NCBI GenBank assembly: GCA_005882335.1
Contig: VBAP01000032.1
Span: forward strand, 3,561 to 36,410
Length of the DNA stretch: 32,850 nucleotides
Direction: 5' to 3'
Source of the DNA: Candidatus Segetimicrobium genomatis
Lineage (GTDB): Bacteria; Sysuimicrobiota; Sysuimicrobiia; Sysuimicrobiales; Kaftiobacteriaceae
This document shows, piece by piece, positions 23,284-30,866 of this stretch. The notes below the pieces were generated by a model. That model ran no database searches. It saw nothing but the letters and a program-made list of their open reading frames with translations, and was not told the origin of the DNA. A program made the position numbers and the translations under genes. Each line of letters opens with the position of its first letter. Position 1 is the first letter of the stretch.

Positions 23284-24141
23284 CTAGTGCGGAGGCTTAT
23301 CGAGCGGAACGCCGTCCACGGGGGCTCGACGCCGGCTCCGCTGCAACAGGATCTCCAACGGCTCTTCGCCTTCCAACGCGCGTTCCAACCGGTCCAGCTC
23401 CCGCCGGAACTGTCCCAGCGCCCGCCTGATGGCGGCGCGATTACTCCGGCAGATCTGGAGCCACAACTCGACCGGGCCGCGGGCGATGCGGCCCAGCCCA
23501 CCGAACGCCGGACCGCCGATGCCGATCGCCCGGTCCGTGGCCGCCCCCACCGCTGCCACTGCCATCAGGTACGGAAGGTGGCTGACCTGCGCCACCAGAT
23601 CATCGTGATCATCCGGCGACAGCAGCACCGGCAGCATCCCCAGCTGCTCCGCAACTTCTGTCATCATCGACACCGCGGCAGGATCCGTGCGGTCGGTCGG
23701 CGTCAACAGAAACGGCCGGCCCGACAGCAATGCGGGATCGGCCATGCGCGCGCCCCGGCCTTCGGAGCCGGCCATCGGATGCCCGCCGATATAGCGAACG
23801 CGCGCGGCCAGCCGCTCATCCAGCGCGCGCACGATCTGAGCCTTCGTGCTGGCTACATCGGTCAAAATGCTCCCTCGCTTCATCACCGCGGCCGCCTGCA
23901 CCGCCGTGCTGACCACATCGTCCGGCGGCACGGCCACGACGACCAAGTCGGCGGGGCGCAGCGCGCCCAGATCCGAGCCCCCGGCGTCCAGTGCGCCGAT
24001 CTCGCGCGCCGCCGCAATCGCCTGCGCGTCGATGTCGACGCCCACGACCTGCCCGGCCACCGCCCGCTGCCGGAGGGCCATACCGATCGTGGCGCCGATC
24101 AGCCCCACGCCGACGATCCCCACAGTGCCCAAACGGTCCAC
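23284..24141 (-). CDS. tyrA: Prephenate dehydrogenase
   Basis: Oxidatively decarboxylates prephenate (or arogenate) on the way to tyrosine; 285 aa. N-terminal Rossmann domain with GIVGVGLIGATIG (8-20) and the acidic VVGVDIDAQ strand end. VVVAVPPDDV, ILTDVASTKAQIV and the catalytic YIGGHPMAGSEGRG block follow. The C-terminal all-helical dimer domain has the SPDDHDDLVAQVSHLPYL motif. No ACT regulatory domain follows, so feedback by tyrosine through such a domain is not expected. GTG start at 24141. It lies between aroF and trpE under the Trp T-box, an unexpected place for a tyrosine-branch gene. Confidence 0.94.
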   Translation of the reverse strand: MDRLGTVGIVGVGLIGATIGMALRQRAVAGQVVGVDIDAQAIAAAREIGALDAGGSDLGALRPADLVVVAVPPDDVVSTAVQAAAVMKRGSILTDVASTKAQIVRALDERLAARVRYIGGHPMAGSEGRGARMADPALLSGRPFLLTPTDRTDPAAVSMMTEVAEQLGMLPVLLSPDDHDDLVAQVSHLPYLMAVAAVGAATDRAIGIGGPAFGGLGRIARGPVELWLQICRSNRAAIRRALGQFRRELDRLERALEGEEPLEILLQRSRRRAPVDGVPLDKPPH

Positions 24142-24160
24142 CGCTAAGCACCCATTGACA

Positions 24161-25201
24161 TCATCGTGATAGCACCGGGGCCTGCACCCTTCGTCCGAGT
24201 GCTTTCGCCAGCGGGTCCAGCTCCGACATCAAGGTCCGAAAATGTTCCGGGGTTAACTGCTGTGGGCCATCGCTGCGCGCCTTTTCGGGGTCGGGATGAA
24301 CCTCGATGATCAACCCGTCGGCGCCGGCGGCCACTGCCGCCCGCGACATGGGCGACACGTATTTGCGCTTCCCCGTCCCCTGACTGGGATCGATGATCAC
24401 GGGCAGGTGCGAGAGTTCCTTGAGTACGGGGACAGCGCTGAGATCGAGCAGGTAGCGCGTGTAGTTGTCAAACCCGCGGATGCCGCGCTCGCACAACACC
24501 ACCTGGTAGTTGCCCTCGTTCATGATGTATTCGGTCGCCAGCAGCAACTCTTGGATGGTGGCGCTGGGGCCGCGTTTGATCAGTACCGGGTACTTCGCGC
24601 GACCGGCCTCGCGCAGCAGCGTGTAGTTCTGCATGTTCCGGGCGCCGATCTGTATCATATCGGCGTATTTCGTGACCAGCTGCAACTGGTACGCATCCAT
24701 GGCTTCGGTGACCACCGGCAGGCCCGTCTCTTTGCGCGCCTCCGCCAGATAGCGCAGGCCCTCCTCCTCCAGACCCTGAAACGAGTAGGGCGACGTACGC
24801 GGCTTGAACGCTCCGCCGCGCAGCATCACTGCGCCCGCTGCCTTCACCGCCTTCGCCGTGGCAATAATCTGTTCGAGACCCTCCACCGAACAAGGGCCGG
24901 CGATGACGGCGAGCGACCCGTCGCCGAAGTGGACGCCTTTGACGTCGACCACCGTGTTATCGGATTTGAACTCGCGGCTGACGAGTTTGAACGGCTGCAG
25001 GATGGGGACGACTCTCTCCACACCGGACGTCGCCTCCAGCGACTGGCGCAGGAGCTCCTTGGTGTGGCTGTCACCCACCACGCCGATGACGGTACGCTCC
25101 ACGCCGACCGACAGATGCGTACCCAGGCTGGCGTCCTGAATCTTCTTGACGACGGCATCGATCTGCTCGCGCGTCGCGCGAGGTTCCATGACGACAATCA
25201 T
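24161..25201 (-). CDS. aroF: 3-deoxy-7-phosphoheptulonate (DAHP) synthase
   Basis: First committed step of the shikimate pathway, joining PEP and erythrose-4-phosphate; 346 aa. An N-terminal ferredoxin/ACT-like regulatory domain (about 1-75: MIVVMEPRATREQIDAVVKK) precedes a type I-beta barrel, like the Thermotoga-type enzyme. Barrel motifs are VIAGPCSVEG, MLRGGAFKPRTSPYSFQG, IQIGARNMQNY, ILIKRG-type VLIKRGPSATIQE, LCERGIRGFDNYTR, and VIIDPSQGTGKR. I chose the ATG at 25201, the family start; 25228 is also open. The regulatory domain suggests feedback by an aromatic end product, in addition to transcriptional control by the T-box directly upstream. Confidence 0.96.
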   Translation of the reverse strand: MIVVMEPRATREQIDAVVKKIQDASLGTHLSVGVERTVIGVVGDSHTKELLRQSLEATSGVERVVPILQPFKLVSREFKSDNTVVDVKGVHFGDGSLAVIAGPCSVEGLEQIIATAKAVKAAGAVMLRGGAFKPRTSPYSFQGLEEEGLRYLAEARKETGLPVVTEAMDAYQLQLVTKYADMIQIGARNMQNYTLLREAGRAKYPVLIKRGPSATIQELLLATEYIMNEGNYQVVLCERGIRGFDNYTRYLLDLSAVPVLKELSHLPVIIDPSQGTGKRKYVSPMSRAAVAAGADGLIIEVHPDPEKARSDGPQQLTPEHFRTLMSELDPLAKALGRRVQAPVLSR

Positions 25202-25270
25202 GCTCTCGCCCCCGACGAAAACGCCCATTCGGATTTCTCGCTTTCAGCAGCCACGTCGACCACCCCTGAT

Positions 25271-25354
25271 AGAACGCAGAGCGCAGAATGCAGAACGCAG
25301 ACTACTCTTGGGATGATGCTTTCTGCCTGCTGCGTTCTGCCATCTGCGTTCTTC
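25271..25354. repeat. Paired heptad array A11 (unit AGAACGC, period 7)
   Basis: Left arm 25271-25307 reads AGAACGC, AGAGCGC, AGAATGC, AGAACGC. The complement of the right arm 25320-25354 reads AGAACGC, AGATGGC, AGAACGC, AGCAGGC. It lies between the T-box terminator and aroF and belongs to the same unit family as the array at 17198-17294. Confidence 0.88.
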
Positions 25355-25380
25355 CAAGTCTCGCACGAAAGACAGCTCAC

Positions 25381-25418
25381 AAAAAAACACCTCTCACCCC
25401 ATCAAGGGGGCGAGAGGT
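25381..25418 (-). terminator. Intrinsic terminator of the T-box
   Basis: On the minus strand the stem CCTCTCGCCCC / GGGGTGAGAGG (25389-25418) with a short CTTGAT-type loop is followed by a run of seven T (25387-25381). Its 5' arm is the part expected to pair alternatively with the T-box motif in the antiterminator. It is the clearest intrinsic terminator in the window. Confidence 0.9.
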
Positions 25419-25463
25419 ACTAGGAACTCCCGCGGTGCCACCCGGCTTCCGGCCCTCAACTGC

Positions 25464-25530
25464 AGAGTTGAAGAGTTGGAAAGTTGGAGGGTTGGATTCA
25501 ACTCTTCAACTTTCAACTTTCCAACTTCAG
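25464..25530. repeat. Paired octad array A12 (unit AGAGTTGG, period 8) capping the T-box stem III-like helix
   Basis: Left arm 25464-25495 reads AGAGTTGA, AGAGTTGG, AAAGTTGG, AGGGTTGG. The right arm (25498-25530) is its near complement, built of AACTTTC-type units. The loop is only a few nt. It sits exactly between the two strands of the CCGGCCC/GGGCCGG helix in the T-box leader, so it would form the outer part of that stem. Confidence 0.87.
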
Positions 25531-25587
25531 TGTGGGCCGGCGCTCGTTACTCCGAAGTTACGGTGGAGGACCGGCGCAACCTACTAC

Positions 25588-25662
25588 AGTGAATAGTGAA
25601 CGGTGAATAGTGACTGCTGACTGCCAGCGAGTACTCACTATTCACTAATCACTATTCACTTG
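25588..25662. repeat. Paired heptad array A13 (unit AGTGAAT, period 7) in the T-box leader
   Basis: Left arm 25588-25625 reads AGTGAAT, AGTGAAC, GGTGAAT, AGTGACT. The complement of the right arm 25630-25662 reads AGTGAAT, AGTGATT, AGTGAAT, AGTGAGT. It lies between stem I and the stem III-like helix, where a stem II element is expected in many T-boxes. Confidence 0.87.
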
Positions 25663-25793
25663 TTCGGTGCGCGCCTCACGAGCCCATTCCCTCGCCGTCT
25701 GGCCGCCGCGTTCTCACCGATCCGCGGCTCTCTTCGAAACACGACGGCGGGTACTCTTCTCGATCATTGGCCAGTATGGAATTGGTAACCGGA

Positions 25794-25802
25794 ATTATAA
25801 CA
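25794..25802 (-). promoter_or_regulatory. Probable promoter of the T-box/aro-trp operon
   Basis: TGT followed by a perfect TATAAT (25799-25794, minus strand) is an extended -10 box just upstream of stem I, with transcription expected near 25787. A TTGACA (25812-25807) overlaps the stop of the DUF4129 gene but is only 7 nt from the -10, too close to be its -35. The -35 is therefore unassigned. Confidence 0.5.
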
Positions 25803-25808
25803 CAACTG

Positions 25809-27227
25809 TCAAGGGCTAGCTGACGTTTTGATGCGTTCGAGTGCTTCCCGCGCGCCGGCAATCTCGGACAGTTCCGGCAGATGCGGCGAATACCGTGCCC
25901 GCACGTAGGCCTCGGTCACGGTCTCGATGTCCACTCCACGCGCCGGCAGCCGGCCGGCCAGCACCGGGCGGTACTCATGAGGGGTCTGATGCCGCGCGCG
26001 GGGGGAGTTCGCCGCCGCACCAATGCGCAGCATCTCCCGGTAGATGGCCCGGATGGCGCCCACTGCGGCGAACTCGTGATCGCGCCCTGCGGGGCGCAGG
26101 CGGCCCCATAGCCTCCGCCAGGCCTCGCCCAACCCGCTGAGCGCGATCTGGCTCGACCATACCGATTCGCGCTCATCTTCATCGTTTCTGCGCATCCTGC
26201 GGCGGGCCCGCACCACCGAGACGGCGACGAGAATTACCAAAACGGCGATGGCCAGGGCCACCATGCCCCACCGCGCCCCGCTCACCAGTTGTGGCGGTAA
26301 ATCCTTCAACATGTCGCGAAAGGACGGAGGCGTCGCCGACGGCACGGGGGAGATCATCCGGCGGAACGGCAGCCGCGCGAACACGAAGACGAGCGCGCGC
26401 GCGACCACCATCGCCACAGCGAAGAGCACGTAAAAGAGTGCCTCCGCCAGGGGGGCCAGCGGGCGCAGCAGCCGGGCCAGCGCCGGTCGAAACTCTACAT
26501 GCACGGCCGTGGCCAGCACGGCGGCCGAGACGAAGATGACGCCGACGACTCCGAGGAGCAACAGCAACCAGTGCCGGTTGGCGGCCAGCGCCTGCGCCGG
26601 ATCGGCGTGTGTCTCTTCCCACAACATCAGCAGCCGGGTGATGGACAGCGTCATGAGGCTGAGAGAGAAGAACGCGAGCAGGTAGCCTGGAGCCGCAGCC
26701 ATCAGCGTAAAGCCTCGAGTATCTCCATAGGCGGCCAGCAGAATCACAAACAGCACGCTCCAGCCGATGCCCCGGCGGAAAGCCCGGTCAACTTCGAAGT
26801 AGCCGAACTCCCGCTCACTCAAGGCCACGCCGCGCCACCACAGCACCGTCGCCAGGAGCGCGGCCATGACCGCGGGCGTGATCGCCGGCAGCGCGTCGTG
26901 CGCGGCCAGCAGGAGCGTCCCGATCCAGCGGAAATCCAGTGGCCCGCGCCCCGGATAATACGCAAGCCTCACCGCGGTCATCCCGCTGAGGAATCCGGCC
27001 GCCACGACCATCACCCGCGTGTCGCGCAGCGACCACGGCCGCGTCACAGCCGCGCGGACAGCAAGATACGCCAGCGTCAGCAGTGCGAACGCCGAGGCCG
27101 GAGGAAGCAACGGCGCCGCCGACGGCCCGTAGAAGGTGCCGCTCACCAGCAGCACCCACGGGTAGGCCCATGTGAACTCTATGGCCACGATGGTCAGCGC
27201 GAGCAGTTGCCGCACCCCGACCTTCAT
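25809..27227 (-). CDS. Polytopic membrane protein with C-terminal DUF4129 domain
   Basis: 472 aa from the ATG at 27227 (GGAG 8 nt upstream). About nine membrane helices occupy residues 1-345, then a basic stretch (RARRRMRR) and a soluble C-terminal region that resembles DUF4129 (AVGAIRAIYREMLRIGA, HEYRPVLAGRLP, VTEAYVRARYS). DUF4129 is the domain found after the transglutaminase core in TgpA-type proteins, and next to MoxR and DUF58 genes. No transglutaminase Cys-His-Asp core is visible here. MoxR-DUF58-DUF4129 sets are generally linked to envelope or protein-complex assembly; the specific role is unknown. Its TGA overlaps a TTGACA next to the T-box promoter. Confidence 0.78.
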   Translation of the reverse strand: MKVGVRQLLALTIVAIEFTWAYPWVLLVSGTFYGPSAAPLLPPASAFALLTLAYLAVRAAVTRPWSLRDTRVMVVAAGFLSGMTAVRLAYYPGRGPLDFRWIGTLLLAAHDALPAITPAVMAALLATVLWWRGVALSEREFGYFEVDRAFRRGIGWSVLFVILLAAYGDTRGFTLMAAAPGYLLAFFSLSLMTLSITRLLMLWEETHADPAQALAANRHWLLLLLGVVGVIFVSAAVLATAVHVEFRPALARLLRPLAPLAEALFYVLFAVAMVVARALVFVFARLPFRRMISPVPSATPPSFRDMLKDLPPQLVSGARWGMVALAIAVLVILVAVSVVRARRRMRRNDEDERESVWSSQIALSGLGEAWRRLWGRLRPAGRDHEFAAVGAIRAIYREMLRIGAAANSPRARHQTPHEYRPVLAGRLPARGVDIETVTEAYVRARYSPHLPELSEIAGAREALERIKTSASP

Positions 27228-27276
27228 CGCACCATCTCCGGCACACCCCGGACGATTCGCGCGGGCCGACGCATGC

Positions 27277-28524
27277 TCAGCGCTCACCCTCAGCTGCGCG
27301 AATCGTCTGGGGCACAATGCCATCGAGCGCCTGCCAGCCGCGCGCCTCAGGCACGCGATACGTTGTCACCGCCACGTCCGGCGGGGCCACCTCGTCGCCG
27401 ATGAGAATCACCACGGTGGCGTGTCCGGCGTCCGCCAGCCGCGCCAGTCCGACCCGAAGCGGATCATCCGTCACAGCGGTCACCACAACCGCGGTGGTGC
27501 CCCACGGCAGGGCGGAGGCCTCCAGCTGCATCAGGTCTCCAATCGGCATAACGGGGGTGGGAAAGATCTTGGCCAGTGCTTCGAGCACCGATGCCAGCTG
27601 GCTGGTCCCGGCAGCCGGCAGAATGCGCACCCATCGCAGCCCCTGCGGGAGGTAGCCGTTGGCGAAGAGCCCGAGGTGATGCCCCGACTCCACAGCCCAG
27701 TTCGCGATCGAGGCCGTGGTCATGATGTTCAACTCCAACAGCGGCCGCACAAAGCCTCGGTACTCCGCATACCTGCCCAGCGTGTCGAGGTTGACGAAGA
27801 TCACGAGGCGATGGCTGGCCGATGCCTCGTACTGCTTAGACCGCAGTGCCTGCGCCCGCGCGGTTGCCTTCCAATGAATCGTGCGCAGGGGATCGCCCGG
27901 AGAATACTCGCGGGTGCCGGCAATCCGCGTGGGATCCTCGAGCAGATGCCGGCGCCGGACATCGCCCAGCGGGTGGAGGGCGGGGAGGCCCAGCGCGGCC
28001 AGGGGAACGACCCTGGGATAGACGAGCAGGTGATCCACGTGCTCGCTGTCGATGCCGCGCACGGTGAAGCCGAAGATATCGCCCGATCGCAGCCTCGCCG
28101 GGCCGAGTGGAAAATAGCCACGAGCGTCACAGCGCAGCGTCGTGTGCCGGCGCACCCGCTCGTACCAGCGCACGCTAAAGAGATTCACCAGATGATGGCG
28201 GCGCTGGCGCACGCTGGGAATCACACGGCCGTACAGCGGCACCAGCTGCTGCGGAAGTTCATCGACGACCTCCAGCCAAGCCAACGGCAGTGGCTTTCGG
28301 TTCGTGACCTCCATGGTGAAGGTCACCGTTTCGCCGTAGAACGCGCGCCGAGGCGTAAATGCGCGGCGGTATTCCACGCGTGCCAGGCAATACCGGTCCC
28401 ACAAGTATGATGCCGCCGCGCTGCCCAGAACCACCAGCCCCAGCAGAAATGCAAACGCATGCCGGGTGGCCACGCCGACGGCGATCAGGAACCAGGCCAG
28501 CAACAGCCAGCCCTGCGTGAACAT
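27277..28524 (-). CDS. DUF58 domain protein
   Basis: 415 aa from the ATG at 28524. Two N-terminal membrane helices (WLLLAWFLIAVGV and AFLLGLVVLGSAAASYLW) are followed by a beta-rich region (YGETVTFTMEVTNRKPLPLAW) and the DUF58 signature GTREYSPGDPLRTIHWKATA. A von Willebrand A-like domain with a degraded metal site follows (LVIFVNLDTLG). DUF58 proteins typically pair with a MoxR ATPase, encoded just upstream here. The frame is open to 28575, but the extra 17 residues are translated from a repeat array, so I prefer 28524 despite a weak Shine-Dalgarno. Function is by association only. Confidence 0.88.
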   Translation of the reverse strand: MFTQGWLLLAWFLIAVGVATRHAFAFLLGLVVLGSAAASYLWDRYCLARVEYRRAFTPRRAFYGETVTFTMEVTNRKPLPLAWLEVVDELPQQLVPLYGRVIPSVRQRRHHLVNLFSVRWYERVRRHTTLRCDARGYFPLGPARLRSGDIFGFTVRGIDSEHVDHLLVYPRVVPLAALGLPALHPLGDVRRRHLLEDPTRIAGTREYSPGDPLRTIHWKATARAQALRSKQYEASASHRLVIFVNLDTLGRYAEYRGFVRPLLELNIMTTASIANWAVESGHHLGLFANGYLPQGLRWVRILPAAGTSQLASVLEALAKIFPTPVMPIGDLMQLEASALPWGTTAVVVTAVTDDPLRVGLARLADAGHATVVILIGDEVAPPDVAVTTYRVPEARGWQALDGIVPQTIRAAEGER

Positions 28525-28526
28525 GC

Positions 28527-28622
28527 GAACTACTGCGGTCGCGCGGTCATGCGGTCGCGGGCCGTATCTCGACAAAATTCGTGCTTACCGCGACTGCACG
28601 ACTGCCCGACAGCGCGACAGCG
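28527..28622. repeat. Paired octad array A14 (unit GCGCGGTC / GCGCTGTC, period 8)
   Basis: The left arm (about 28531-28566) reads TGCGGTC, GCGCGGTC, ATGCGGTC, GCGGG. The complement of the right arm (about 28584-28622) reads GCGCTGTC, GCGCTGTC, GGGCAGTC, GTGCAGTC, GCGG. It fills the moxR-DUF58 gap. The arms are less alike than in other arrays. Confidence 0.78.
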
Positions 28623-28630
28623 CAACCGTG

Positions 28631-29584
28631 TCATTCCGCTTCCACCGGCGCCGGCACGCTCTTTAAGATCTCGCGCGCAATCTCGCGCGCGCCGCGCTCT
28701 CGCAGCCGGGCCTGCGATGTGGTGATCAGCCGGTGTGGTAAGACATACGGAACAAGCGTTTTGATGTCATCGGGAAGGACAAACGACCGGGCATGGATGG
28801 CGGCCAGAGCCTGAGCGGTCCGGTGCAGTCCCAGACTGCCGCGAGGGCTGGCCCCGAGCTCGATCTCAGGATGGGACCGGGTGGCCCGCACAATGGCGAC
28901 GATGTACTCTTCCACGGCCGGACTAATGTGCACGTCCCGCACCATTCGCTCCATGGCCACCAGCTCATCGGCCGACGTCACCGGCTGCAGATCCTCCAGA
29001 GGATTGGACGCCCGGAAACGGCGCAGAATCTCCGCCTCTTCCTCCGCGGACGGATACCCCACCGGGAGCTGCATCAAGAACCGGTCCAGTTGCGCTTCGG
29101 GCAGCGGGAAGGTGCCCTGCAGCTCAATCGGGTTCTGCGTCGCGATCACCATGAACGGCCGCCCCAGCGGCACCGTCCCGATCTCCAGTGTGACCTGACG
29201 TTCTTCCATGCACTCCAGCAGTGCGGCCTGAGTGCGGGGGGTGGCGCGGTTGATTTCATCGGCCAGCAACACGCTGGTGAAGACCGGACCCGGCCGGAAC
29301 TCGAATTCCTGAGTTTTCTGATTGAAGTAATGTAGACCGGTAATGTCGGTCGGCAGCAGATCTGGGGTGCACTGCAGCCGGCGAAACGTACACCCCAGCG
29401 ATCTGGCCAGGGCTTTCGCCAGCATCGTCTTCCCGATGCCCGGCACGTCTTCGATGAGCAGGTGTCCTTCGCAGAGCAGCGTCACCAGGGCCAGCTCGAT
29501 CACCTGGCTCTTGCCGACGATCACCTGCTCGATGCTGGCGCGGATGCGACCGGCAACCTCCGCGACCGCCGGCTGCGTGCTCAT
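28631..29584 (-). CDS. MoxR family AAA+ ATPase
   Basis: 317 aa, typical length. Walker A is in IEDVPGIGKTMLAKALA (45-60), preceded by QVIVGKSQVIE. PDLLPTDITG, Walker B VLLADEINRATPRTQAALLE, sensor 1 VIATQNPIELQGTFPLPEAQLDRF (in two parts), and a C-terminal lid domain with GASPRGSLGLHRTAQALA follow. MoxR proteins are chaperone-like ATPases that work with DUF58/vWA proteins, encoded directly downstream. The ATG at 29584 overlaps the aroA stop by 4 nt (ATGA), so the MoxR set is coupled to the aromatic operon. Confidence 0.95.
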   Translation of the reverse strand: MSTQPAVAEVAGRIRASIEQVIVGKSQVIELALVTLLCEGHLLIEDVPGIGKTMLAKALARSLGCTFRRLQCTPDLLPTDITGLHYFNQKTQEFEFRPGPVFTSVLLADEINRATPRTQAALLECMEERQVTLEIGTVPLGRPFMVIATQNPIELQGTFPLPEAQLDRFLMQLPVGYPSAEEEAEILRRFRASNPLEDLQPVTSADELVAMERMVRDVHISPAVEEYIVAIVRATRSHPEIELGASPRGSLGLHRTAQALAAIHARSFVLPDDIKTLVPYVLPHRLITTSQARLRERGAREIAREILKSVPAPVEAE

Positions 29585-30858
29585 GCGACCGTCACCGACC
29601 GCAATACATCAACGAACTCGGGGAAGGACACCGCGATGCATTCCGCCTCCCCCACCGTCACCGGCCCCTGAGCCAGCAGGCCCGCGACCGCAAACGCCAT
29701 TGCGATCCGATGGTCTCCGGTACTGGCCACGCGGCCGCCATGAAGAGGGCTTCCGTACACCGTCAGCCCGTCCGCATGTTCTTTCACTTCCCCGCGCAGC
29801 GCACGCAGACCGCGGGCAATAACCGCAATTCGGTCCGACTCCTTCACCCGCAGCTCTGCCGCATCGCTGATCACCGTCTCACCTTCCGCTATTGTGGCAA
29901 GGACGCACAGCACAGGCAACTCATCGATGACGCGAGGGATCAGGCGTCCACCAATCCTGACGCCTCGGAGCGGGTGGCCGCGGATGGTCACGGCCCCAAC
30001 CGGTTCCCCATTGTGTTCGCCGGACAGGCGGACGTCCACCACCGCGCCAAATGCACGCAACACATCGAGCACTCCAGTCCGTGTTGGATTTAGCCCGACA
30101 TCCTCCACCGTGAGCTCGGACCCCGGCCGGGCGGCTGCCGCTGCCAGCAGAAATGCCGCCGATGACATGTCACCTGGGACGCGAATCTCACGACCCCGCA
30201 GAGCCGCCGCCCCGATGCTCACACGGCCATCGTCGCGTCGCACGGGAGCTCCCAACGCCGCCAGCATGCGTTCCGTGTGATCCCGCGTGGGGTTGGGCTC
30301 GACCACGGTCGTCTCCCCACGGGCAAACAGCCCGGCCAGCAGCACGGCGGATTTCACCTGCGCGCTGGCCACCGGCAACGTATACGAAATCCCGCGCAGC
30401 GGCCCGCCCGTAATCCGCAGCGGCGGGAAGCGCCCGTCGCCCAAGGCGGCAATCCGCGCGCCCATCTGCGACAGTGGCTCCACGATGCGATCCATCGGCC
30501 GGCTCCGCAGCGACGCGTCGCCGGTCAGTTCGGCCTCAAAGGACTGCCCGGCCAGGATCCCCGCCAGCAGCCGCATCGTGGTCCCCGAGTTCCCCGCGTC
30601 CAGCGGGGAGGCCGGCGCGCGCCAATGCGGTCCCGTCCCGTGGACGATGACGCGGCTGCCGTCGTCCTCAATCGCCACCCCCAGCGCCCGCAGGCAGCTC
30701 AGCGTGTGCAGGCAGTCTTCGGCGCGCAAGAAGTTATCGATGAGAGTATCGCCGCGGGCGAGCGCGCCGATCAGCGCCGCACGGTGCGAGATCGACTTGT
30801 CACCCGGGACTTGGAGGCGGCCCTGAATGTTGCGGACGGGCGAGACCGTGATATCCAC
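29581..30858 (-). CDS. aroA: 3-phosphoshikimate 1-carboxyvinyltransferase (EPSP synthase)
   Basis: Transfers enolpyruvyl from PEP to shikimate-3-phosphate; 425 aa, normal length. VPGDKSISHRAALIGALA with Lys21-Ser22 and Arg26 lies at the start, LDAGNSGTTMRLLAG is the PEP-contact block, and VASAQVKSAVLLAGL, PGDMSSAAFLL, VIDELPVL, RVKESDRIA and GDHRIAMAFAVAG follow in order. The frame is open to 31038, overlapping aroH, but homology begins at the GTG at 30858 (DITVSPVRNIQG), 8 nt after the aroH stop. The motif NAGNSGT, with Ala next to the Gly, resembles class II enzymes; that classification is inference. Confidence 0.96.
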   Translation of the reverse strand: MDITVSPVRNIQGRLQVPGDKSISHRAALIGALARGDTLIDNFLRAEDCLHTLSCLRALGVAIEDDGSRVIVHGTGPHWRAPASPLDAGNSGTTMRLLAGILAGQSFEAELTGDASLRSRPMDRIVEPLSQMGARIAALGDGRFPPLRITGGPLRGISYTLPVASAQVKSAVLLAGLFARGETTVVEPNPTRDHTERMLAALGAPVRRDDGRVSIGAAALRGREIRVPGDMSSAAFLLAAAAARPGSELTVEDVGLNPTRTGVLDVLRAFGAVVDVRLSGEHNGEPVGAVTIRGHPLRGVRIGGRLIPRVIDELPVLCVLATIAEGETVISDAAELRVKESDRIAVIARGLRALRGEVKEHADGLTVYGSPLHGGRVASTGDHRIAMAFAVAGLLAQGPVTVGEAECIAVSFPEFVDVLRSVTVA

Positions 30859-30866
30859 CGAATCGC

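Larger units (their letters stand above)
25381..25787 (-). promoter_or_regulatory. Tryptophan-specific T-box riboswitch leader
   Basis: On the minus strand the leader shows, in order: a stem I base with GAGAAGAGTA (25752-25761), the AG bulge AGAGAG (25728-25733) followed by the distal CGGTGAGAAC region, and the specifier side GAATGG (25684-25689) with specifier codon UGG (25684-25686), then GTGAGG. Two array hairpins follow. The T-box bulge motif is GGGTGGCACCGCGGG (25429-25443), and an intrinsic terminator closes the leader. UGG specifies tryptophan. Uncharged tRNA-Trp should stabilise the antiterminator and turn on aroF, tyrA and the trp genes. CCGGCCC (25534-25540) pairs with GGGCCGG (25449-25455) as a stem III-like helix next to the T-box motif. 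It is about 400 nt long, larger than most because of the arrays. Confidence 0.9.

Noticed and set aside
25794..25812. TTGACA and TATAAT as a -35/-10 pair
   Set aside because: The spacing is 7 nt instead of about 17, so TTGACA cannot be the -35 for this -10. An extended -10 is the better reading.
26499..28410. Long plus-strand open frames opposite the DUF4129 and DUF58 genes
   Set aside because: Low-complexity, charged translations typical of antisense frames in GC-rich DNA. The opposite strand encodes recognisable proteins.
2397..28622. The paired arrays as intrinsic terminators
   Set aside because: None has a T-run after the stem on either strand, and several lie inside operons with tightly coupled genes. 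Only the T-box hairpin at 25381-25418 has the terminator form.
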